A stretch of 62,381 bases of DNA, taken from Nitrospirota bacterium (GTDB taxonomy: Bacteria > Nitrospirota > Thermodesulfovibrionia > Thermodesulfovibrionales > UBA6898). A program made the position numbers and the translations under genes. The notes beneath the pieces are model-generated. The model did no database searches, had not been told where the DNA came from, and was given only the letters and a program-made list of their open reading frames with translations. This document shows positions 53,670 to 62,381 of the stretch, in pieces; the first letter of the stretch is position 1; every line of letters starts with the position of its first letter. The DNA is taken from the NCBI GenBank assembly GCA_004321925.1, contig SCQH01000041.1, positions 1 through 62,381 on the forward strand, read 5' to 3'.

Positions 53670-56600
53670 AGAACAAACCAGTAATATTAGTTGTCGATGA
53701 CCAGCTCCAGAACATTGAACTTCTCGAAGCACATCTTGTCACGCAGGGGTATGAAATTATCCAGGCGGAAAGCGGGCAAGAAGCGCTGGAAAAACTTTCC
53801 GTCAATCAAGTTGATCTGGTCCTGCTGGACGTAGTGATGCCAGTCATGTCCGGCTTCGAAGTACTGGCGAAATTACGCGCCAATAAAAAGACAGAGCGTA
53901 TCCCGGTAATTATGATCACGGCGCATAGGGAGACCGAAGACAGGGTAAAAGCCCTTGAGGCTGGATGTGATGATTTTATCTCCAAGCCTTTTGATAAACA
54001 TGAGCTTTTAGCCAGGGTAAAATCGCTTCTCAGAATAAAGTTTCTCAATGACGAAGCAGATGAAGCACGCGAGTACGCCGAGAACATCATCGACACTGTG
54101 CGTGAACCCTTAATTGCTCTGGACCAGGATTTAAGGGTAGTCGCTGCCAGCCGTTCCTTTTATGTATTCTTTAAGGTAACCCCCAAAGAGACAGTAGGAC
54201 AACTTATCTATGACCTGGGCAATAAACAGTGGGACATTCCCAAGCTGCGGGAACTGCTGGAGACCATCCTTCCCCAACAAGCAACCTTTGACAACTATGA
54301 GGTTGAACACGATTTTTCTACCATTGGCAGGCGCATAATGCTTCTGAATGCCCGGCAAATTCATAGAGTGTGGGGAAAGGAACTGATCATCCTCCTTGCC
54401 ATCGAGGACATCACCGAGCGCAAACGACTGGAAGATTTGTTGACAGAGTCGGAATTACAGTACCGGCGACTTTTTGAGACCGCAAGCGACGGGATCGTGC
54501 TTCTCGAAAAAAGCGAAGGACATATAATCCATGCTAACCCAGCTGCAGGGGGAATGCTGGGTTATTCTGAGAAGGAGTCTGTCGGGAAAAAGCTGTGGGA
54601 TATCGGCGTATCGCTCGATATGAGTGATTTCCCAAAGATAATGCAAAGTTTGAGAAAGAGCGGCATTCTTAATTACGAGGATGTTCCGGTAAAAACCAGG
54701 TCCGGACAAGAACTCTACACGGACATTTATATGGTCGACAGGGCAAAGCTGGCACAATGTAATATTCGCGATGTCACTGAACGGAAGCGGGCGGCTGAAA
54801 TACTTAAAGAAGAGAAAAGATTCATTGAAAATGCATTAAATTCGCTACACGACATATTCTTTGTTTTTGATTTAGAAGAAAGATTCCTCAGATGGAATAA
54901 GACTTTGAATACTGTCACCGGCTGCCTCGACTCGGAGATTGCCTTGATGAAGCTTACTGATTTCTTCAGAAATGATGATGTAGCGCGAGTATCCGAGACC
55001 ATACGGAAAGCTGTTAAAGAAGGCATTTCCAGTGTTGATGCACTACTCGTTGCCAAAGACGGCCGGGGAATCCCTTATGCGTTCAATCTGGCGCTCCTGA
55101 GAAATCTTCAGGGTAATTCAATAGGTATCAGCGGTGTAGGCAGAGACATCACCGAGCTCATAAAGGCTGAGGTAGCCCTGCGTGAAAGCGAGGAACGGTT
55201 CATTCAGATAACTGAAAGTACCAAAGAGTGGATATGGGAAGTCAATAGTGACGGGTTATTCACCTATACAAACCATGTTGTAGAAGAACTTCTGGGCTAC
55301 AAGCCTGAAGAGGTTGTGGGGAAAAAATATTTTTACGACTTTGTTCCTCCTGAACAGAGAGAACAACTTAAAAAAGAAATTAATGGTTTTTTTGCCAAAA
55401 GAGGAACATTTGCAAAATATCCCAGTACTAACGTGCATAAGAATGGGAGCATCGTCTTAATGGAGACAACCGGTCTGCCGATCTTGAACAGCAAGGGAGA
55501 CCTGCTTGGATATAGAGGTATAAAAGTTGACATCACCGAACGTCAAAAGCTCGAAGACCAGCTCCGCCATGCCCAGAAGATGGAGGCAGTCGGCACCCTG
55601 GCAGGGGGGATTGCGCATGATTTCAATAATATCCTCAATGTGATTATGGGATATGGCGGAATGGTGTATGCCAGCCTTGAGGCCGATAGTCCTTCAAAGG
55701 AGCAAATGACTGAAGTCCTCACTGCTGCCGAGAGGGCTGCGGCTCTTACCAAGAGACTGTTGGTCTTCAGCAGAAAACAGGTTGTTGAAATGAAGCCCGT
55801 TAACATCAATGAGCTTATCCTGGGCTTGCAGAAAATGCTTGCCCGGATTATCAGAGAGAATATCGAATTGAATCTGGACCTTGCTGAAGGACAGCTGCAG
55901 GTAATGGCAGATGGCGGTCAGATGGAACAAGTGCTGATGAACCTTGCCTCAAATGCAAAGGACGCAATGCCGGAGGGCGGTCGCCTGACAATCGGCACCG
56001 GGCTTAAGGTAATGGACGAGGAATATGTTGCAGCCTATGGGTATGGAAAGCCCGGGAAATATGTGCTTATCAGGGTTGCTGATACAGGGCAGGGCATTGA
56101 TGAGGAAACCAGGGAGAAGATCTTCGAGCCTTTTTTTACAACCAAAGGAGTCGGAGAAGGAACAGGCCTTGGTCTTGCAATCTCCTACGAGATAATAAAA
56201 AAACACGATGGATACATCAATGTATACAGCGAACCGGGAAAAGGCACTGAATTTAAAATATATCTGCCGCTAATTGAAGCGGCGGCGGTCCTGGAAGAAA
56301 AGACAGCTGCCACTGTCCCTGCCAAGGGCGGTAATGAGACGATTCTCCTGGCTGAGGACGACGCAGCTCTTCGGAAATTGGAAAGGATAGTCCTGGAGTC
56401 CCACGACTACACGGTCATAACCGCAGAGGACGGGGAAGAAGCGATCACAAAATTCATGGAAAACAGGGAAAAGATCAGTCTTGCCCTGATCGATATGATC
56501 ATGCCGAAGAAGAACGGGAAAGAGGTTGTTGAGGAGATCAGAAAAGTGAGTCCACAGACAAAGATACTTTTTGCCAGCGGATATACCATGGATATTATCA

Positions 56601-56698
56601 AGACCAGGGAATTGACAGAAGCCGGCTTTGATTTCATCCTCAAACCGGTCCTGCCGAGAGACCTTTTGAAAAAGGTGCGGGAGATTTTGGATAAATGA
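53666..56698 (+). CDS. Hybrid histidine kinase REC-PAS x4-HisKA-HATPase-REC
   Basis: This 1010-residue soluble kinase has an N-terminal receiver ([42 protein letters not shown]). Four PAS domains follow (ends DITERK, DVTERK, DITELI, DITERQ). HisKA has H651 in [10 protein letters not shown], the HATPase has DTGQGI and GTGLGLAI, and a second receiver carries LALIDMIMP and ILKPV. The absence of transmembrane segments implies cytosolic input through the first receiver and PAS ligands. GTG start; see the coupled micro-ORF. Confidence 0.92.
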   Translation: MKNKPVILVVDDQLQNIELLEAHLVTQGYEIIQAESGQEALEKLSVNQVDLVLLDVVMPVMSGFEVLAKLRANKKTERIPVIMITAHRETEDRVKALEAGCDDFISKPFDKHELLARVKSLLRIKFLNDEADEAREYAENIIDTVREPLIALDQDLRVVAASRSFYVFFKVTPKETVGQLIYDLGNKQWDIPKLRELLETILPQQATFDNYEVEHDFSTIGRRIMLLNARQIHRVWGKELIILLAIEDITERKRLEDLLTESELQYRRLFETASDGIVLLEKSEGHIIHANPAAGGMLGYSEKESVGKKLWDIGVSLDMSDFPKIMQSLRKSGILNYEDVPVKTRSGQELYTDIYMVDRAKLAQCNIRDVTERKRAAEILKEEKRFIENALNSLHDIFFVFDLEERFLRWNKTLNTVTGCLDSEIALMKLTDFFRNDDVARVSETIRKAVKEGISSVDALLVAKDGRGIPYAFNLALLRNLQGNSIGISGVGRDITELIKAEVALRESEERFIQITESTKEWIWEVNSDGLFTYTNHVVEELLGYKPEEVVGKKYFYDFVPPEQREQLKKEINGFFAKRGTFAKYPSTNVHKNGSIVLMETTGLPILNSKGDLLGYRGIKVDITERQKLEDQLRHAQKMEAVGTLAGGIAHDFNNILNVIMGYGGMVYASLEADSPSKEQMTEVLTAAERAAALTKRLLVFSRKQVVEMKPVNINELILGLQKMLARIIRENIELNLDLAEGQLQVMADGGQMEQVLMNLASNAKDAMPEGGRLTIGTGLKVMDEEYVAAYGYGKPGKYVLIRVADTGQGIDEETREKIFEPFFTTKGVGEGTGLGLAISYEIIKKHDGYINVYSEPGKGTEFKIYLPLIEAAAVLEEKTAATVPAKGGNETILLAEDDAALRKLERIVLESHDYTVITAEDGEEAITKFMENREKISLALIDMIMPKKNGKEVVEEIRKVSPQTKILFASGYTMDIIKTRELTEAGFDFILKPVLPRDLLKKVREILDK

Positions 56699-56807
56699 GG
56701 GAAAAAAGAATTCAGAATCCGGGGGCCAGAATGAACAGCAAGGAATATAATGCCTTTCTTCTGAATTCAGGATTCTGCCATCTGAGTTCTGCTTATGAGG
56801 CAATTAA

Positions 56808-59387
56808 ATGAAGGAATGGCTGCTGAAGAAGCGATGGAGGATTATCCTGTCAGGGACTTTGATTGTAACGATACCTCTTATTGTCCTTTCCACATATATT
56901 TACCTGAAGGTAACATCTGTTCTTGAAGAAAGGCTGTTAAAAGAAAACGAGCGTCTTGCTCAATTCACGGCCCATACAATCGAGGAAAAGTTAAGGGCAG
57001 AGATAGCATTCGGTAAATCGTATGCGGCAAGGCCTTATTTTCTGGAAGGTTTGATAGGTGGGAACAAAAAAGAAATACGCAGACATTTAATGAGTCTTAT
57101 AGAAAATTCCAATACAATTGAGCGGGTATTCATAACTGACCACTCAGGAGCTCAGGTTGACAATTATCCCTTTACACCTGAAACCATAGGCAAGACTTTT
57201 TCAGCCAGAGACTGGTATAAGGGCCTCTCAAAAAACTGGACGCCTTATGTGTCTGAGTTTTATATGAGAACGGCAAAACCGCAACGGTATCTTTTTGCTA
57301 TCGCAATACCGATGAGATATAACGGGAAGATTGTAGGATGCCTCGTGATGCAGCCCCGGGATGATTTTATTAAAAATGCGGTCGGCAGCGTGGACCTTGC
57401 CGAGGCTCTGCAAGAGCATATGCATATAGGCCATATCTACGTGGTGGACAGAAAAGGGAATCTTGTTTATCATCCTGATTATAAGATGGACAGAATAATT
57501 GATTTTTCCAATGTCCCTCCCGTCAGAAATGTATTAAAAGGCATGGAGGGCATTGAAAAGATGATAGGCCCGGTGCATAAACTACCGGTTCTCGCTGCCT
57601 ATCATCCTGTTTCCGGGTGGGGATGGGGCGTGGTCGTGGAGCAGCAGAGTGCTGCTGTCCTTGCGCCTGCAAGAAAGATACGTTTGGCACTCTTTATTAT
57701 TACAGGATTTATGCTTCTGTTGGGTGGATTTATCGCTTATAAGGCATCAGCGCTTTTGGCTTCGGTGAAAATGGCAGAGGAAAACCTTGCGGTTACGCTT
57801 CATTCAATTGGCGATGGCGTGCTTGTTGTTGATGTTGATCAGGAGATCGTCAGGCTCAACCCTGTTGCCGAGCAGCTTACAGGCTGGACAGAGGCGGAGG
57901 CCAGAGGCCGGAAGGTCGAAGAAGTCTTCAGAATAATAAGCGAAGAAACCCGGCTGCCTGCGGCCATTCCGATAGAGGAAGTCCTCAGTACCGGACTGAT
58001 TACAGGCCTGGCAAACCATACGGTATTGATTGCGAGAGATGGGACTGAACGGCCCATAGCTGACAGCGCTGCGCCTATCTACGACCGAAGCAATGAGATG
58101 TTTGGCGTTGTTATGGTTTTTCGCGATGTGACGCCGGAACGCGATGCTGAAAAGTCCATACTCAAGGCTTCTGAGCAGGCGGAGGCAGCCAACAAGGCAA
58201 AATCCGATTTCCTTGCCAACATGTCGCACGAGCTCAGAACGCCGTTGAATGCGGTTATCGGTTTTTCCGAGGTCCTGCAGGACGAGATGTTCGGCACGCT
58301 CAACGAAAAACAGAAGGAGTATATTACTGACATCCTCGTCAGCGGCCGGCACCTGCTGAATCTCATCAATGACATCCTTGACCTCTCCAAGGTCGAGGCA
58401 GGCAAGCTGGAGCTTGAACTGTCAACATTTCCGCTCAAGGACGCCCTCAATGCGGCCCTGTGCATGTTTAAGGAAAAGGCTATGAAACACAGCCTGAAGC
58501 TTGACCTTGAAATAGAGCCGGAAGCAGAAATCGAGATTGAGGCTGACGAGAGGAAGCTCAAACAGATCATGTTTAATCTGTTAAGCAATGCGGTGAAGTT
58601 CACGCCGGATGGGGGAAGTGTAAGCGTGCAGACACGCTTGATTTCTGATGTAGGGGCGATCCGGCGGGTCGCCCAGGAAGAAGGGCGAGGCAGCGCCTCG
58701 CCCCGACAAGACAGCGATTTCATCGAAATCTCTGTCACCGACACCGGCATAGGCATAAAACCGGAGGACATTCCGAAACTCTTTATCGAGTTCAGCCAGC
58801 TTGGGTCAGCCTATACCAAGGAATATGCAGGGACCGGCCTAGGGCTTGTGCTGACTAAAAGGCTGGTAGAGTTACACGGCGGCATGATCTGGGTAAAAAG
58901 CGAATCAGGGAAGGGCAGCACGTTTGCTTTTTCGCTGCCGGTCAGGCAGGCGTCAAAACCCCTGCCCTTTGCTGAAGAGCATCTTCAAATGGAAAAGAAG
59001 CCGATGACAGGAAAGCGCACGCTCATAATTGATGATGATCCCAAGACTATTGAGCTCATGCAAAAGGCGTTGATGACGGAGGGCTATACGGTGCTCTCAG
59101 CCCCGGAGGGAAAGACAGGCGTGATGCTCGCGAAGCAGGAGAAGCCTGATTTTATCGTGCTTGATCTGCTGATGCCAAGAATGAATGGGTTTGAAACAGT
59201 GGAGGCGCTGCGGAATACCCCGGATACGGCATCTGTCCCTATCATTATCCTTACGGGAATGGACCTGTCTTTAGCTGACAAAAACAAGCTGAAAGACCAG
59301 GTTCAACGTATCATTGAAAAAGGACATCTCGATAAAAAGCAGTTTGTCGAAATGGTGAAGGAAACAATTGAAGGGATAACGTCATAA
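56808..59387 (+). CDS. Cache-domain hybrid sensor kinase Cache-PAS-HisKA-HATPase-REC
   Basis: This is an 859-residue kinase. TM1 is at about 12-33. A double Cache sensor domain (about 45-280) includes DWYKGLSKNWTPYVSEFYM and HIYVVDRKGNLVYHPD. TM2 is at about 290-310, followed by one PAS, HisKA with H474 in [11 protein letters not shown], a HATPase (NAVKFTPDGG, DTGIGI, GTGLGLVL) and a receiver (FIVLDLLMPRMNGFETV). Residues about 615-632 (RRVAQEEGRGSASPRQ) are encoded by a palindromic repeat inserted in frame in the ATPase. Cache domains bind small amino acids or carboxylates in the periplasm. The ATG at 56808 lacks a strong ribosome site. Confidence 0.92.
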   Translation: MKEWLLKKRWRIILSGTLIVTIPLIVLSTYIYLKVTSVLEERLLKENERLAQFTAHTIEEKLRAEIAFGKSYAARPYFLEGLIGGNKKEIRRHLMSLIENSNTIERVFITDHSGAQVDNYPFTPETIGKTFSARDWYKGLSKNWTPYVSEFYMRTAKPQRYLFAIAIPMRYNGKIVGCLVMQPRDDFIKNAVGSVDLAEALQEHMHIGHIYVVDRKGNLVYHPDYKMDRIIDFSNVPPVRNVLKGMEGIEKMIGPVHKLPVLAAYHPVSGWGWGVVVEQQSAAVLAPARKIRLALFIITGFMLLLGGFIAYKASALLASVKMAEENLAVTLHSIGDGVLVVDVDQEIVRLNPVAEQLTGWTEAEARGRKVEEVFRIISEETRLPAAIPIEEVLSTGLITGLANHTVLIARDGTERPIADSAAPIYDRSNEMFGVVMVFRDVTPERDAEKSILKASEQAEAANKAKSDFLANMSHELRTPLNAVIGFSEVLQDEMFGTLNEKQKEYITDILVSGRHLLNLINDILDLSKVEAGKLELELSTFPLKDALNAALCMFKEKAMKHSLKLDLEIEPEAEIEIEADERKLKQIMFNLLSNAVKFTPDGGSVSVQTRLISDVGAIRRVAQEEGRGSASPRQDSDFIEISVTDTGIGIKPEDIPKLFIEFSQLGSAYTKEYAGTGLGLVLTKRLVELHGGMIWVKSESGKGSTFAFSLPVRQASKPLPFAEEHLQMEKKPMTGKRTLIIDDDPKTIELMQKALMTEGYTVLSAPEGKTGVMLAKQEKPDFIVLDLLMPRMNGFETVEALRNTPDTASVPIIILTGMDLSLADKNKLKDQVQRIIEKGHLDKKQFVEMVKETIEGITS
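58651..58704 (+). repeat. In-frame palindromic repeat inside the Cache kinase gene
   Basis: Two adjacent GC-rich hairpins: GGCGATCC-GGC-GGGTCGCC (58655-58673, one G-T) and GGGCGAGGC-AGC-GCCTCGCCC (58683-58703, perfect). Together they encode about 18 residues between two conserved parts of the HATPase domain without breaking the frame. Confidence 0.7.
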
Positions 59388-59389
59388 GG

Positions 59390-59458
59390 ATGAATGCTGA
59401 TAACGATCTGGAGCAGAAATACATGGCACTTGTGGAAACCACAGGCACCGGCGCTTAA
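59390..59458 (+). pseudogene. PAS-domain start fragment
   Basis: The 22-codon frame MNADNDLEQKYMALVETTGT-GA-stop looks like the first helix and strand of a PAS domain. It begins 3 nt after the Cache kinase stop and is fused to the hicA relic at 59453. Confidence 0.45.
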
Positions 59459-59560
59459 ATAAGTGAAGGAACGGGGGCCCGGATTGCCCTCAACGGAATG
59501 AGGGCGATATTTCACCGTCCACACACAGGAAAGGAACCCGTCAAGGGCGCTTTACGCCAG
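59453..59560 (+). pseudogene. Decayed hicA
   Basis: Translation gives ISEGTGARIALNGMRAIF, then HRPHTGKEPVKGAL. This aligns with intact HicA (ISEGKGSRVRIALNGISAVF, then DRPHQGKETDKGAL) with a 6-nt deletion. Both the 5' third and the C-terminus are missing, and no hicB is present. Confidence 0.7.
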
Positions 59561-59734
59561 CGTCATCGCACGCCTTTTCCCATACCCTAAACAAACACTT
59601 CTTGCCCAGGGGGTTGATGCCGTCGGGTGAAAAGATAAAATCAGATGGCTGTTTGTCCCTGACGCTGTCTCTTAAATCATCCCATAGATCCACACGAATA
59701 GAGCATTGTCTTTCAAGTGCGGCCGCATATAAGT
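59554..59734 (-). pseudogene. Possible tyrosine-recombinase (integrase) fragment
   Basis: The minus-strand open stretch between TAG and TGA encodes SDFIFSPDGINPLGKK followed by FRVWEKACDDAGVKRP. This resembles the segment just before the HxxR box of phage-type tyrosine recombinases (FPxxGxPx...FRRAWEKACKKAGI). No catalytic box follows because the hicA relic interrupts it. The remaining 59735-59849 holds no gene, only the leader of the RND adaptor. The assignment is tentative. Confidence 0.35.
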
Positions 59735-59849
59735 GCTACGCTGTGAATGAAGCGGTGAATGCATGCCGGGACAATCATGAAAGTTAAAATGACTGCCCGG
59801 TTCGGATAATGTTACCATTAATTTTTACAGAGATCAGGAGGAATATACT

Positions 59850-61070
59850 ATGACTTTCGACGAACTGAATAAGCAAAGCAGGAGCAGGGCCGGACTCATG
59901 CTTATTACGGGTATCATGGCGGCAGGCCTGATCCTGACCGGGTGCGGAAAAAAGAACGAACCCGCAAAGGCGCCGGGCGCGCCACACGAAGTGGGTGTTA
60001 TTGTTGTCCAGCCGCAACGCGCTACACTGACTACGGAACTTGCCGGCCGCACTTCTGCCTACCTGATCGCAGAGGTCCGTCCGCAGGTCGGCGGCATCAT
60101 CCAGAAACGGCTTTTCACTGAAGGAGCTGATGTCAGGGCCGGCGAGGTGCTCTACCAGATAGATCCAGCTCCCTTCATGGCGTCATTCAGCAGCGCAAAA
60201 GCGGTGCTTGCCAGGTCTCAGGCCAATCTTGTCCCTGCCCGGCTCAAGGCCGAGCGCTACAAGGAACTCGTTAAGATCAATGCGGTCAGTAAGCAGGACT
60301 ATGATGAAGCGGACGCCGCACTGAGGCTGATCGAGGCAGATGTCGAGGCAGGCAAGGCAGCACTCGATACTGCATTGATCAACCTGGAATATACGAAAGT
60401 ATCAGCCCCCATATCAGGCAGGATAGGCCGGTCGTCCGTAACCAACGGGGCCCTCGTGACCGCAAACCAGTCCGCATCGCTTGCCACCATTCAGGAGCTC
60501 AGCACCATATATGTGGATGTCACCCAGACCAGTGCCGAGTTGCTGCGCCTGAAGCAGAACCTCGCCAAGGGGTTTCTGAAAAACAGCGGGGCAGCACAGG
60601 CAGAGGTCAGACTGCTGTTGGAAGACGGCAGTTTCTATCCATTGCAGGGAAAACTCAAGTTTTCTGAGGTCACGGTGGATCCCGGCACCGGTTCCGTTAC
60701 GCTTCGGGCCATATTCCCGAACCCGAAGCAGCTCCTCCTGCCGGGCATGTTTGTCCGCGCAGTGCTTGAAGAAGGGGTAAATGATAAAGCGATCCTCATT
60801 CCCCAGCGGGGGGTGACACGCAACCCGGCCGGCAATGCCATGGTCATGGTGGTTGGGGCAGAAGAGAAGGTAGAGCCGCGGGTCATCAGGGTCGAACGGA
60901 CGGTCGGCGACAGCTGGCTGGTAAGCGAAGGTCTTAAGCAGGGGGACCGTGTGATCCTCGAAGGGCTGCAGAAGGCGCGTCCGGGAACTACGGTCAAGGC
61001 CGTTCCGTTTGGCAGCAAGTCCGAACCGGCCCCTGCCGCCGCAACGAAGCCCGACGCAGCAAAAAAATAG
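59850..61070 (+). CDS. RND efflux periplasmic adaptor lipoprotein (AcrA/MexA-like)
   Basis: This 406-residue lipoprotein has a lipobox LILTGC (C32). An acidic/Pro linker precedes VQPQRATLTTELAGRTSAYLIAEVRPQVGGII. The coiled-coil hairpin and barrel-sandwich closure YTKVSAPISGRIGRSSVTNG follow, and FSEVTVDPGTGSVTLRA is typical of the HAE1 group. AGGAGGAATA precedes the ATG. It feeds the pump encoded 12 nt downstream; no TolC gene is adjacent, but the TolC homologue at 33.4 kb could serve. Confidence 0.94.
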   Translation: MTFDELNKQSRSRAGLMLITGIMAAGLILTGCGKKNEPAKAPGAPHEVGVIVVQPQRATLTTELAGRTSAYLIAEVRPQVGGIIQKRLFTEGADVRAGEVLYQIDPAPFMASFSSAKAVLARSQANLVPARLKAERYKELVKINAVSKQDYDEADAALRLIEADVEAGKAALDTALINLEYTKVSAPISGRIGRSSVTNGALVTANQSASLATIQELSTIYVDVTQTSAELLRLKQNLAKGFLKNSGAAQAEVRLLLEDGSFYPLQGKLKFSEVTVDPGTGSVTLRAIFPNPKQLLLPGMFVRAVLEEGVNDKAILIPQRGVTRNPAGNAMVMVVGAEEKVEPRVIRVERTVGDSWLVSEGLKQGDRVILEGLQKARPGTTVKAVPFGSKSEPAPAAATKPDAAKK

Positions 61071-61082
61071 AGGAGACGCTTC

Positions 61083-62381
61083 ATGCCAAGATTCTTCATA
61101 AATCGCCCTATCTTCGCCTGGGTCATCGCCATCATGGTCATGCTGGCCGGCCTCCTGGCTATCAAGAAGCTTCCTGTTTCCCAGTATCCACCCATCGCGC
61201 CCCCGCAGATAGCCATTAACGCCACCTATCCGGGCGCTTCGGCCCAGACCGTTCAGGACACCGTGACCCAGGTGATCGAACAAAAGCTGAACGGCATCGA
61301 CAACCTGATCTATATGTCCTCTACCAGCGACTCGGCCGGGGCTGTTTCCATCACCCTGACCTTCAAGGCCGGCACTGACCCCAACATCGCCCAGGTGCAG
61401 GTGCAGAACAAGCTGCAGCTGGCGATACCTCTTTTGCCCCAGATCGTCCAGCGATCCGGGATCCAGGTGGTCAAATCCACCAGGAATTTCCTGCTGATCG
61501 TCGGCCTGGTGTCGGAAGACGGCTCGATGGACAGGAACGCCCTGACCGACTACATGGTCTCCAACCTCCAGGACATCATCAGCCGGCTGGAGGGGGTCGG
61601 CGAACTGCTCCTCTTCGGTACACAGAATGCTATGCGCATCTGGCTGGACCCTGCCAGGCTGAATAATTATCACCTGACGACCAATGACGTGATCGCGGCG
61701 CTGCAGTCACAGAACGTCCAGGTGTCGGCCGGTCAGTTCGGAGCCGTTCCCGCGCCTAAGGGACAGCAGCTGAACGCCACCATCAATGCCCGGTCCCTGT
61801 TGCAGAACACGGATCAGTTCGATGCCATTGTGCTGCGCACCAACCCGGATGGCTCCACGGTGAAGCTGAAGGATGTGGCTGAAAGCAGGATCGGCACCGA
61901 GAACTACGAGGTCCAGTCATACTATAACGGCAAACCGCTGGGCGGCATGGCGATCAGGCTTGCATCCGGAGCCAACGCCCTGGAGACCGGCGAACGGGTC
62001 AAGGCCAAGATGGCGGAGTTGTCCAGATACTTTCCGCCGGGCATGAAGGTGGTCTATCCTTACGACACGACACCGTTCGTCAGGATCTCGATCTCGGAAG
62101 TGGTCGAGACCCTGGTCATAGCGGTCTTCCTGGTCTTCATCATCATGTTCCTCTTTCTGCAGAACCTGCGCGCCACCCTCATTCCGACCATTGCGGTCCC
62201 GGTGGTGCTCCTGGGGACCATGGGAGTGCTCGCCGCCGCCGGGTTCTCGATCAATACCCTGACCATGTTCGCCCTGGTCATCGTCATCGGTCTGTTGGTT
62301 GACGATGCCATTGTTGTGGTAGAGAACGTGGAACGTATTATGTCCGAGGAAGGGTTATCGCCGCATGACGCCACCATCAAA
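61083..62381 (+). CDS. RND efflux transporter permease, HAE1 family (3'-truncated by window edge)
   Basis: The frame is open from ATG 61083 to the last base (433 codons). It begins [20 protein letters not shown], then [23 protein letters not shown], the porter-domain start shared by AcrB/MexB. The last part reads [21 protein letters not shown], containing the paired Asp of the TM4 proton relay. The remainder, about 600 residues, lies outside the window. AGGAGACGC precedes the ATG. Confidence 0.95.
   Translation, partial: MPRFFINRPIFAWVIAIMVMLAGLLAIKKLPVSQYPPIAPPQIAINATYPGASAQTVQDTVTQVIEQKLNGIDNLIYMSSTSDSAGAVSITLTFKAGTDPNIAQVQVQNKLQLAIPLLPQIVQRSGIQVVKSTRNFLLIVGLVSEDGSMDRNALTDYMVSNLQDIISRLEGVGELLLFGTQNAMRIWLDPARLNNYHLTTNDVIAALQSQNVQVSAGQFGAVPAPKGQQLNATINARSLLQNTDQFDAIVLRTNPDGSTVKLKDVAESRIGTENYEVQSYYNGKPLGGMAIRLASGANALETGERVKAKMAELSRYFPPGMKVVYPYDTTPFVRISISEVVETLVIAVFLVFIIMFLFLQNLRATLIPTIAVPVVLLGTMGVLAAAGFSINTLTMFALVIVIGLLVDDAIVVVENVERIMSEEGLSPHDATIK

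Noticed and set aside
56708-56777. Short inverted repeats CAGAATCC/GGATTCTG between the two hybrid kinases
   Set aside because: The arms are only 8 nt, GAATTC-rich and imperfect. There is not enough evidence for an element or regulatory site.
60414-61673. Open 419-codon minus-strand frame
   Set aside because: It is the antisense shadow of the RND adaptor and pump genes, which have clear family motifs. It shows no family motif itself and has low-complexity Asp/Gly/His-rich content.

Overview
The window is one contiguous stretch of a bacterial chromosome. It encodes an anaerobe-type, acetate-handling, Gram-negative bacterium: TolC and RND efflux parts, an octaheme cytochrome with a signal peptide, AMP-forming and ADP-forming acyl-CoA synthetases, ihfA-merR, and a large set of PAS/GAF hybrid histidine kinases. 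The mix resembles Nitrospirota or a deltaproteobacterial lineage, but that placement is inference from gene content. No 16S or ribosomal marker is present.

Left half (1-31.5 kb) is mostly core metabolism and housekeeping. It holds the 3' end of a DUF294-type signalling protein, an MFS carrier with a large extracytoplasmic insert, a metallophosphoesterase next to a Ser/Thr kinase-UspA fusion, and AMP-forming acetyl-CoA synthetase (acs) behind a good sigma70 promoter. An isochorismatase-like hydrolase and a 1112-residue sensor kinase follow. Next come dcd (with its catalytic Glu replaced by Ala), pyrF, a TrpE/PabB enzyme, an ABC-F ATPase, htpG, a PilZ-REC protein, maf, an HI0933-type flavoprotein, FKBP, a THUMP-type RNA methyltransferase, pepF, a minus-strand LOG / DRTGG P-loop / ADP-forming acyl-CoA synthetase cluster, and ihfA-merR-tRNA-Pro(GGG).

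Right of the tRNA (31.5-59.8 kb) the content becomes accessory. It starts with mazEF and a TetR-controlled YbhGFSR-like ABC exporter with its own TolC. Then comes a nitrogen-oxide-flavoured block: an octaheme hydroxylamine-oxidoreductase-like cytochrome, a DUF6448-like secreted protein, a hybrid kinase whose periplasmic domain carries both a NarX-like P-box and a c-type heme motif, a broken ferredoxin, a second P-box kinase with ten-plus domains, a single-domain receiver, and a REC-HD-GYP c-di-GMP phosphodiesterase. After that lie a glutamine amidotransferase, hicA with a frameshifted hicB, a scar region, and two more hybrid kinases.

The scar at 53.4 kb contains an exact 17-nt copy of the tRNA-Pro anticodon arm fused to kinase and receiver fragments. 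A second scar at 59.4-59.75 kb holds PAS, hicA and probable recombinase relics. Together they suggest that the region between the tRNA and about 59.8 kb was assembled by repeated integration and deletion.

The right end is an RND efflux adaptor plus the first 433 codons of its HAE1-type pump. No CRISPR array, rRNA or intact transposase was found.
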